A stretch of 48,235 nucleotides of DNA, taken from contig JADZFD010000020.1 of the NCBI GenBank assembly GCA_020850225.1, forward strand, positions 1-48,235. Direction: 5' to 3'. Positions 41,927-48,235 of this stretch are shown piece after piece. Position numbers and translations under genes: made by a program. The notes under the pieces were generated by a model. The model ran no database searches and had not been told where the DNA came from. It saw nothing but the letters and a program-made list of their open reading frames with translations. Every line of letters starts with the position of its first letter. Positions within the stretch are counted from its first letter, which is position 1. The stretch comes from Saprospiraceae bacterium (GTDB taxonomy: Bacteria > Bacteroidota > Bacteroidia > Chitinophagales > Saprospiraceae).

Positions 41927-44731
41927 ATGGAAGATAAAAGACTTTTTCTATTAGACGGACATGCGCTTGTATACCGTGCGCATTTTGCATTTATAGCCAG
42001 ACCACTGATTAACTCCAAAGGTGTAAATACATCGGCTATCACTGGTTTTGTACGTACTCTATGGGACTTGATGAAACATCAAAAACCTACGCATATAGCT
42101 GTTGCTTTTGACCCTAAAGGTGGCACATTCAGACATGAAATTTATCCTGAATATAAAGCAAACAGAGATGCTCAGCCAGAAGATATAACTATAGCCATGC
42201 AGTACATACCTGACATTATCAAAGCATTTAATATTCCGGTTGTCATGGTACCCAATTATGAAGCGGATGACGTTATCGGAACCCTTGCCAAAAAAGCAGA
42301 AAAAAAAGGCTTTTCTGTATATATGGTTACTCCGGACAAGGATTATGCACAGTTAGTTTCTGAAAACATATATATGTACAAACCCGGAAAACAAGGTAAT
42401 GAAGCAGAAATACTGGGAGAAAAAGAGATCCTGAAGAATTGGGACATCCAAAGCGTGGAACAGGTCATAGATGTTTTGGGATTACAAGGTGACAGTGTTG
42501 ACAATATTCCGGGTATTCCGGGAATTGGCCCCAAAACAGCAGTTACGTTATTGAAGCAATTCGGATCTGTAGAAAATATCATTGCCAATGCCGAACAACT
42601 CAAGGGCAAACAAAAGGAAAATGTCATCACCTTTGCTGACCAGGCATTGCTGTCCAAAAAACTCGCGACAATAGATACCAATTCACCGGTTGAGTTCGAC
42701 GAATTCTCTTTTACGCTGGATGCTATGGACAGAACAAAGCTGAAAGAAATCTTTCTGGAACTCGAATTCAGATCACTTGCGGAACAGATACTCGGCAGCA
42801 ATCATCCCATTGTACAAAATCAAGGAATTCAGCAATCTCTTTTTGATACTGAGACAACTTCATCTGTTCCGGAAACGCCCTCTGATAATAAAATCAACGA
42901 TTACCAGATTGGCAATAAGAGCATCGAAAATACTCCTCATACTTACCACACAATCCATACAGATACTGAAATTTTGGCTTTGGTTGACAAGTTGTCCGGA
43001 AGTACAAGAATCAGCTTTGACACTGAAACCACTGGCATAAATGCTCATGAAGCAGAGTTGGTGGGTGCTTCGTTGGCTGTTACACCGCATGAAGGCTACT
43101 ATATTCCATTCTCTGAAGATTTTGCTTCAGCAAAAGCAAAATTGTCATTACTTAAACCCTTACTTGAAAACGAACAAATAGAGAAAATAGGCCAGAATAT
43201 CAAATACGATATGACTATACTGAAATGGTATGGAATTGAGTTGAAAGGCCGGCTGTTTGACACCATGATAGCACATTATCTCTGCGAACCCGATTTGCGT
43301 CATAAACTCGATTTTCTGACTGAATCCTATCTGGACTATAAAATGGTTCCGATCGAAGACTTAATCGGCAGATCTGGAAAAAACCAGCTCAGCATGAGAG
43401 ATATTGACGTAGAAAAAGTGAGTCAATATGCAGCCGAAGATGCCGACCTTACCATGCAGCTCGTACCTGTACTGGAGAAGATGATGGCCGAAAATCAGTT
43501 GACAGAGATATATAATACGATAGAAAGCCCCCTGATTCGCGTACTGTGCGACATCGAATACGAAGGAGTCAATATAAATGTTCAATTCCTGAATGAATAT
43601 TCTAAGGAACTAGAGAAGTTAATTGTAGAAAAAGAGCGGGAGATATATAAAAGTGCCGGTACACATTTTAATATTGCTTCACCCAAGCAAGTAGGAGAAA
43701 TCCTGTTTGACAGGTTAAAAATACCCTACCGCTGGAAAAAGACAAGTTCCGGTCAATACTCTACCGATGTGGATAAAATGACGGAATTATATCACGAGCA
43801 CGACATTATTAAAGCTATTCTAGATTACAGAAAATATGCAAAACTCAAATCTACCTATGTAGATGCCTTACCGCTGCAGGTCAATCCTAAAACAGGACGT
43901 ATTCACAGCAATTTTAATCAGGCAAGAGTTGCTACAGGAAGGTTGAGTTCCGAAAATCCCAATATGCAGAACATACCTATCAAGAATGAAGCTGGAAGAG
44001 AAATCAGAAAGGCTTTTATACCCCGCAACAATGATTATGTAATTCTTGCTGCCGATTATTCGCAGATTGAACTGCGCATCATTGCCGACATGAGTAAAGA
44101 TGCTTCCATGCTTGAATCATTTGCTGCAGGCAATGACTTTCACAGAGCTACAGCATCCAAAGTATACGGTGTACCTTACGATGAAGTAACTGCCGACCAA
44201 AGAAGAAATGCCAAAACAGTTAACTTTTCCATCACCTATGGTGCCGGAGCGACCAACCTTTCCCGTCAATTGGGTATTTCCAGAAATGATGCCACTGAAC
44301 TTATTCAAAATTATTTCAAGGAATTCTCAGGAATGAAGCAATATATCGATAGTACAGTACAGTTTGCAAGAGATAATGGATATGTCAAAACATTGCTCGG
44401 ACGCAGGCGCTATCTCCGCGACATCAATTCGCGCAATTCACTCACAGCTTCCAATGCAGAAAGAGTTGCTATAAATGCACCAATTCAGGGTACTGCCGCA
44501 GAAATGATCAAGATAGCAATGATTGACATTTTCAATTGTTTTGAACAACAAAACCTCAAATCCAAAATGATTATTCAGGTACATGACGAACTCGTCTTTG
44601 ATGTATACAAACCAGAACTGGAACAGGTAAAGTCAATCATCAGGGACAAGATGGAAAATGCCATACCGCAACTTTCTGTTCCTATCCTTGTGCAAATGGA
44701 CATAGGTGACAATTGGTTGGAAGCGCATTAA
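41927..44731 (+). CDS. polA: DNA polymerase I
   Basis: A 934-residue repair and Okazaki-fragment polymerase with all three activities. The 5' nuclease domain (1-~290) has LFLLDGHALVYRAHFAF, NYEADDVIGTLA, VTPDKDYAQLV and the helix-hairpin-helix DNIPGIPGIGPKTAVTLL. The 3'-5' exonuclease domain is intact: DTETTG (~363), GQNIKYDMTILKWYG and YAAEDADLTMQL keep the metal-binding acids. Polymerase motifs: A, DYSQIELRIIAD; B, RRNAKTVNFSITYGAG, with Phe at the sugar-discriminating position; C, QVHDELVFDV. Own promoter; no linked genes. Confidence 0.98.
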   Translation: MEDKRLFLLDGHALVYRAHFAFIARPLINSKGVNTSAITGFVRTLWDLMKHQKPTHIAVAFDPKGGTFRHEIYPEYKANRDAQPEDITIAMQYIPDIIKAFNIPVVMVPNYEADDVIGTLAKKAEKKGFSVYMVTPDKDYAQLVSENIYMYKPGKQGNEAEILGEKEILKNWDIQSVEQVIDVLGLQGDSVDNIPGIPGIGPKTAVTLLKQFGSVENIIANAEQLKGKQKENVITFADQALLSKKLATIDTNSPVEFDEFSFTLDAMDRTKLKEIFLELEFRSLAEQILGSNHPIVQNQGIQQSLFDTETTSSVPETPSDNKINDYQIGNKSIENTPHTYHTIHTDTEILALVDKLSGSTRISFDTETTGINAHEAELVGASLAVTPHEGYYIPFSEDFASAKAKLSLLKPLLENEQIEKIGQNIKYDMTILKWYGIELKGRLFDTMIAHYLCEPDLRHKLDFLTESYLDYKMVPIEDLIGRSGKNQLSMRDIDVEKVSQYAAEDADLTMQLVPVLEKMMAENQLTEIYNTIESPLIRVLCDIEYEGVNINVQFLNEYSKELEKLIVEKEREIYKSAGTHFNIASPKQVGEILFDRLKIPYRWKKTSSGQYSTDVDKMTELYHEHDIIKAILDYRKYAKLKSTYVDALPLQVNPKTGRIHSNFNQARVATGRLSSENPNMQNIPIKNEAGREIRKAFIPRNNDYVILAADYSQIELRIIADMSKDASMLESFAAGNDFHRATASKVYGVPYDEVTADQRRNAKTVNFSITYGAGATNLSRQLGISRNDATELIQNYFKEFSGMKQYIDSTVQFARDNGYVKTLLGRRRYLRDINSRNSLTASNAERVAINAPIQGTAAEMIKIAMIDIFNCFEQQNLKSKMIIQVHDELVFDVYKPELEQVKSIIRDKMENAIPQLSVPILVQMDIGDNWLEAH

Positions 44732-44775
44732 ATCATACACGGAATTTATAGTATCATTTTGTATACATAGTGAAT

Positions 44776-45555
44776 TTATGGCTTTCGGGCAATAATCGCA
44801 TAGGCAACCATCTGACTTTCATATTTTTCAAATACTTTACGCATCTCGACGATACGCTTTCTTGCACGATGATGGGTAAGTATATTAAATCCGATTTTCA
44901 AAGTGCGGAATATTCCTTCATCCGATATTACACGACTTGCCCGAAGCAGATGCATAGGTGATTCATAGATCTCACTGATAGCAAAGCCTTCCTTGATAAG
45001 CAGTGTACACCATTCCTGTTTTGTCAATGGTCTTGCATTGACTTTAATTGTTTGCGCAAGACTTTGTTGTATAGTGTGCTTGATATCATCACCAATATCA
45101 TCAGGTTTTAATCCCAACTCATGTATACCATATTGACCACCATTCTTTAAAATCCGGAATGCTTCCCGGATAATTTCCGATTTACGGTGATCTGCCTGCA
45201 TAGTCAGCATTGCTTCTCCAACAACCTTGTCCGAACAAGCATCAGAGAGACCTGTATGTGCTGCTGAACAATTAAGCACAGCTATCTGGCTCATGCCATT
45301 CAATTTATGAGTAAGGTTTAAAGCAGCTTCTTCGTTGATTTCTACACCTATATATTTTTTCGGATGTTTGGACAGCAAAACCGACGCAGTATATCCCAAA
45401 CCTGGTGCAAACTCTACAATACTGTCATCAGATGATATCCGTAATCCTTGAATCAACTTTTCTGTTAACTCCTTACCTCCCGGACGCAAAACCCGTTTTC
45501 CCATTTTTGCAAGTATCCAGTGTCCCTGTTCTGTATTTATAGTTGAATTGTTCAT
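44776..45555 (-). CDS. Class I SAM-dependent methyltransferase
   Basis: A 259-residue cytoplasmic protein with a Rossmann methyltransferase core. Motif I is IVEFAPGLGYTASVLL (E-PG-G), motif II GVEINEEAALNL, and the post-core strand is EAMLTMQADHRKSEIIREAFRILKNGGQYGIHELGL. The N-terminal cap HWILAKMGKRVLRPGGKELTEKLI and the C-terminal ~90 residues are not typical of UbiE or a known methylation enzyme, so the substrate is unknown. A TAATTTTG box lies at 45593-45586. It is convergent with polA (44 bases apart) with no strong terminator between. Confidence 0.8.
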   Translation of the reverse strand: MNNSTINTEQGHWILAKMGKRVLRPGGKELTEKLIQGLRISSDDSIVEFAPGLGYTASVLLSKHPKKYIGVEINEEAALNLTHKLNGMSQIAVLNCSAAHTGLSDACSDKVVGEAMLTMQADHRKSEIIREAFRILKNGGQYGIHELGLKPDDIGDDIKHTIQQSLAQTIKVNARPLTKQEWCTLLIKEGFAISEIYESPMHLLRASRVISDEGIFRTLKIGFNILTHHRARKRIVEMRKVFEKYESQMVAYAIIARKP

Positions 45556-45585
45556 AACATATTAAGTGTATTATTTAGAATGATT

Positions 45586-45593
45586 CAAAATTA
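45586..45593 (-). promoter_or_regulatory. -7 box TAATTTTG of the methyltransferase gene
   Basis: Reverse-strand TAnnTTTG, 30 bases before the ATG at 45555. Confidence 0.45.
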
Positions 45594-45788
45594 AGTACAA
45601 ATTATGAATTTAACCCATTCTGTATGACCTAATAACCATATCCAGGTAAGGTATATTGTAGAATAATATGATATAAATAATTAATAAAATCAAGTCAATT
45701 TTAGGTAATTTGACATTATATTTAAATGATTACAGCACTATTGCATAAACCACCAAACATTATTTGTTTTATACAGATTTTGAAATTT

Positions 45789-45796
45789 TACATTTG
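45789..45796 (+). promoter_or_regulatory. -7 box TACATTTG of a possible RNA gene
   Basis: Forward TAnnTTTG in a gap with no forward gene; a TTTG lies about 22 bases upstream, near the expected -33 position. Confidence 0.45.
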
Positions 45797-45802
45797 TATG
45801 AT

Positions 45803-45990
45803 TTAGAGACAATTCTATTCGTACAGATTTTTTTGAGATAGGGTCAATCCCGGTCTTATTACTATTGAGAATCTGTAACATCTGAAACCCGGATAAATGT
45901 TGAGAGAGAAAAAACAGATTTGTGTCATGATTACGGATTTACAGGAATCAGTAACGAGAAAAGGGCATACTTAAAAAGCTATGCCCTGAA
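45803..45990 (+). ncRNA. Candidate structured RNA (~185 nt) between the methyltransferase gene and rpsU
   Basis: The stretch follows a forward -7 box and ends at a hairpin (45962-45987). It has no open frame of useful length. It can fold: TACAGATT (45822-45829) pairs with AATCTGTA (45870-45877), enclosing a GGGTCAATCCC hairpin (45841-45851). Local GC content is higher than the flanking gap. No known RNA family was recognised; the rest of the 465-base gap (45556-45788) shows only promoters. Confidence 0.35.
45962..45987. terminator. Hairpin downstream of rpsU and at the end of the candidate RNA
   Basis: AGGGCATA/TATGCCCT (45962-45969/45980-45987), 10-base loop. On the reverse strand it is followed by TTTC, on the forward strand by GAATATATTTT; it could end rpsU and/or the forward RNA. 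Confidence 0.6.
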
Positions 45991-46021
45991 TATATTTTGC
46001 AATAAATTTATTTAAAAATAA

Positions 46022-46216
46022 TTATTCCCCCTGGTCACCAAACTTCGCCAGTCTGTATGCTGCTGAAAGCCTTTGGTTTCTTTTAACAACGGATGGCTTA
46101 ACAAAATGTTTCCTGTTTCTCAATTCTTTGATGAGGCCTACAGATTGGTATTTTCTTTTGTACTTTTTAAGAGCTCTGTCGATTGAATCTTCTTCTTTGA
46201 TATTAATTATAAGCAT
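46022..46216 (-). CDS. rpsU: 30S ribosomal protein bS21
   Basis: bS21 binds near the anti-Shine-Dalgarno end of 16S rRNA during initiation. The product is 64 residues, as in other Bacteroidota: MLIINIKEEDSIDRALKKYKRKYQ, then GLIKELRNRKHFVKPSVVKRNQRLSAAYRLAKF. A longer frame from an ATG at 46267 is rejected, because that ATG precedes or overlaps the TATCTTTG promoter box (46264-46257), which places the transcription start around 46250, and the extra residues are not part of the family. Confidence 0.96.
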   Translation of the reverse strand: MLIINIKEEDSIDRALKKYKRKYQSVGLIKELRNRKHFVKPSVVKRNQRLSAAYRLAKFGDQGE

Positions 46217-46256
46217 ATAAACTATATTATTTAATCTGATTTTCCTAAAAGGACTG

Positions 46257-46264
46257 CAAAGATA
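46257..46264 (-). promoter_or_regulatory. -7 box TATCTTTG of rpsU
   Basis: Reverse-strand TAnnTTTG followed by GCAGTCCTTTT, nearly the same as after the rpsT box. Decides the rpsU start at 46216. Confidence 0.7.
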
Positions 46265-46386
46265 CATTTATTTTGATAATAAAAAATTAAAAATCAAAAT
46301 AAAGTAAATATTTTTCTATTGTCTCAAAATGGACAATGATAATCTTTAGAATTTGCCAGCAAATGTCTGTTAAAAAAATGCCTTAA

Positions 46387-47883
46387 CTATAATTCTTTTC
46401 GAAGTCTGGCTACAGGAATATTCAGTTGTTCCCTGTATTTAGCTATTGTTCTTCTGGCAATATTATAACCTTTATCCAGAAGGATTTCCATTAATTTCTC
46501 ATCCGATAAAGGCTTTCTTTTATCTTCTCTGGCAATTTCATCACCGAGAATCGTCTTTACTTCCAAAGTAGACACTTCAGTTCCGTCCTGTGCCTGCATA
46601 CTTTCTGAAAAGAATTCCTTGAGTAACTTAGTCCCAAATTCTGTCTGAACAAATTTACTGTTGGCAACACGACTAACTGTAGATATATCCAGTCCGGTTA
46701 CATCAGCCAGATCTTTGAGTATCATTGGCTTGATTCTCCTTTCGTCACCCGTCGAAAAATAGTCATACTGATACTGCATGATTGCATACATCGTCCGGTA
46801 GAGTGTATCCTGACGTTGTTTGATGGCATCAATAAACCACTTTGCAGAGTCGATTTTCTGTTTGATAAACAATACTGCTTCTTTCTCTGATCTTGTAGCT
46901 CTTCTTCCGGACACAGATTCGCGGTATCCTTTCAGCATATCCATGTACTGATCATTGATACGCAGGTCAGGTGCATTTTTACTATTAAGAACAAGCTCTA
47001 ATTCACCATCCCTGTTATAAATAATAAAATCAGGTAAAATATAGTTGTTCTGCATATTATTCCCTTCAATGATACCTGCTGGTTTGGGGTTCAGCCTGAG
47101 TATTTCATCAATAGCTTCCTTCAGCTCTGAATCGGATATATTCAGTACTTTCTTAAGCTTAAGATAGTGTTTTTTGGTAAATTCATCAAAGTATTCATTC
47201 AGGATTTTCATAGCTAGCTTCCTTTCTTCGTTGTTAAAGGAAGGATCCTTTTCTATTTTATCATCCAGTTGCAGGATGAGACATTCCTGTAATGTTCGGG
47301 CACCTATTCCCGCAGGTTCGAATTTCTGAACTATTTTAATCAGTCTGTCGACCGTTTGTATATCTGTTTCAATATTATGCGCAAATAACAAATCATCAAC
47401 TATCGAATCCGACTCCCTCCGCAGATATCCATCATCATCAATTGACCCAATAATCTGTTTTAAAATAACGACTTCATCATCATAGACATTTAACATACCT
47501 ATCTGGCGTTCAAGGCTTTCATGAAATGTATTCTCAACCGGAACGGGCATTTTACGCTCTTCTGCATTCAGGTACTCATCTCCCTTCATTTTATACAGTG
47601 AAGGGTCATCGTCCAGGTATTCATTCAGATAATCTCCTAATTCAAAATCCTCATCATTATTGCTTTTTTCCGAATCTTCTTCCTTGTGACTACCCCATTC
47701 ATCACTCTCAATATCAAATACATCTGCTGATTCTCCTCCTTCTTCCAAAGCAGGATTAATCTCCAACTCTTCCTGAATTCGCTCCTCAAGGTTGGCAGTT
47801 GGTATCTGAAACAACTTCATAAGCTGTATCTGTTGCGGAGATAGCTTCTGGAGCATCTTCTGACTTAAGGTCTGTTTGATCAT
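46387..47883 (-). CDS. rpoN: RNA polymerase sigma-54 factor RpoN
   Basis: A 498-residue sigma-54. The N-terminal activator-binding region I is MIKQTLSQKMLQKLSPQQIQLMKLFQIPTANLEERIQEELEINPALEE, followed by an acidic region II (~50-110). The core-binding region spans ~120-310. The DNA-binding helix-turn-helix is LKDLADVTGLDISTVSRVANSKFVQTEFG, and the RpoN box is RRTIAKYREQLNIPVARLRKEL at the extreme C-terminus. No enhancer-binding activator gene is present in this window. The gene is divergent from the aminopeptidase P gene, with a TATATTTG box at 47998-47991. Confidence 0.97.
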   Translation of the reverse strand: MIKQTLSQKMLQKLSPQQIQLMKLFQIPTANLEERIQEELEINPALEEGGESADVFDIESDEWGSHKEEDSEKSNNDEDFELGDYLNEYLDDDPSLYKMKGDEYLNAEERKMPVPVENTFHESLERQIGMLNVYDDEVVILKQIIGSIDDDGYLRRESDSIVDDLLFAHNIETDIQTVDRLIKIVQKFEPAGIGARTLQECLILQLDDKIEKDPSFNNEERKLAMKILNEYFDEFTKKHYLKLKKVLNISDSELKEAIDEILRLNPKPAGIIEGNNMQNNYILPDFIIYNRDGELELVLNSKNAPDLRINDQYMDMLKGYRESVSGRRATRSEKEAVLFIKQKIDSAKWFIDAIKQRQDTLYRTMYAIMQYQYDYFSTGDERRIKPMILKDLADVTGLDISTVSRVANSKFVQTEFGTKLLKEFFSESMQAQDGTEVSTLEVKTILGDEIAREDKRKPLSDEKLMEILLDKGYNIARRTIAKYREQLNIPVARLRKEL

Positions 47884-47990
47884 ATACTTCTCTGATTAAC
47901 AATTTCCAATGACACTATACTCTATGAAACATTAGAAAGTTTTATTCGGTTTCCTTTGCTCCTGAATATTTTTGTCGTATTTTTACGGTG

Positions 47991-47998
47991 CAAATATA
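47991..47998 (-). promoter_or_regulatory. -7 box TATATTTG of rpoN
   Basis: Reverse-strand TAnnTTTG, 107 bases before the rpoN ATG, implying a leader of about 100 nt. Confidence 0.5.
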
Positions 47999-48086
47999 AT
48001 CATTGTTTGAATATATAATAATATTTTAACATGTTTATATTATTTAAAATCACTATTTAATGCATTATTGTAATAATTAATATATA

Positions 48087-48235
48087 ATGAAAACAGATCA
48101 GAAACTCCGATTATTAAGGGCAGAAATGGCCAAAAACAATATAGATGCAGTTATCATTCCAACCAGCGACCCGCATCAGAGCGAATATGTAAGTGATCAC
48201 TGGCAGGAACGGGCATGGATATCAGGTTTTACCGG
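48087..48235 (+). CDS. pepP: Partial Xaa-Pro aminopeptidase (aminopeptidase P), N-terminus only
   Basis: The first 49 codons before the right edge encode MKTDQKLRLLRAEMAKNNID, then AVIIPTSDPHQSEYVSDHW and QERAWISGFTG, the start of the creatinase N-terminal domain of aminopeptidase P. This family removes N-terminal residues ahead of proline. The catalytic pita-bread domain lies beyond the window. There is no signal peptide, so a cytoplasmic enzyme is expected. No clear TAnnTTTG box was seen in the 88 bases between the rpoN box and the ATG. Confidence 0.85.
   Translation, partial: MKTDQKLRLLRAEMAKNNIDAVIIPTSDPHQSEYVSDHWQERAWISGFT

Noticed and set aside
46217-46267. Longer rpsU start at the ATG of 46267
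   Set aside because: The -7 box TATCTTTG begins just inside that frame, so this ATG would lie upstream of the transcription start; the extra residues are not in bS21.

Overview
The window looks like a chromosome segment from an uncultured-type member of the Bacteroidota, most likely Saprospiria/Saprospiraceae. Evidence: AT-rich intergenic DNA; almost every gene preceded by the Bacteroidota sigma -7 box TAnnTTTG and few visible Shine-Dalgarno sites; a 64-residue bS21; components of gliding motility and type IX secretion (GldH, PorQ) together with a secreted dockerin protein ending in a type A sorting domain; and a fused E1 alpha/beta oxo-acid dehydrogenase. The genus-level placement is inference. 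No phage, insertion sequence, CRISPR array or rRNA was seen.

Layout. 1-298 (-): start of an unrecognised membrane or exported protein running off the left edge. 888-5821: rimO (-), a radical SAM/SPASM protein, nadB and a DUF4199 membrane protein. 5918-5991: a CAU tRNA with an odd T-loop, separated by two hairpin terminators from sucA (-). 9117-12387: rpsT, a small membrane protein and a fused E1 alpha/beta dehydrogenase. 12501-17486: a likely nitric-oxide/iron stress block, with a four-fold DUF2249 plus hemerythrin (RIC/ScdA-type) protein behind a perfect 30-bp palindrome, followed by the operon DUF1858-DUF2249 protein / heme-copper-oxidase-like membrane protein / MIP18-type assembly factor / Rrf2 regulator. 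17494-19989: oxyR and katA in divergent arrangement. 20081-24294 (-): M50 protease with CBS domains, acyl-CoA dehydrogenase, rnhB, MacB/FtsX-like permease. 24472-26367: gldH and a GT-C-like membrane protein. 26538-26655: a possible small RNA. 26782-27750: Sua5/TsaC. 27949-30984: a compact three-gene cassette of ATP-grasp protein, glutamine amidotransferase and a second, apparently permuted ATP-grasp protein; this is the best candidate here for an undescribed pathway. 31096-36706 (-): M28 peptidase, porQ, a MORN-like lipoprotein and a PpiD-like foldase. 37511-41821: 1436-residue type IX secreted protein. 41927-44731: polA. 44776-48235: methyltransferase, a possible structured RNA, rpsU, rpoN and the start of an aminopeptidase P gene.

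How the parts fit. Two oxidative or nitrosative defence units stand side by side (the DUF2249/hemerythrin/Rrf2 block and OxyR/catalase). Envelope biogenesis is represented by PpiD, PorQ, GldH and a large secreted cargo with the type IX sorting domain. The rest is mostly core translation, replication, NAD synthesis and carbon metabolism. Many start codons were decided by the position of the TAnnTTTG box; several boxes lie only 4-10 bases before the start codon, so leaderless or nearly leaderless transcripts appear common.
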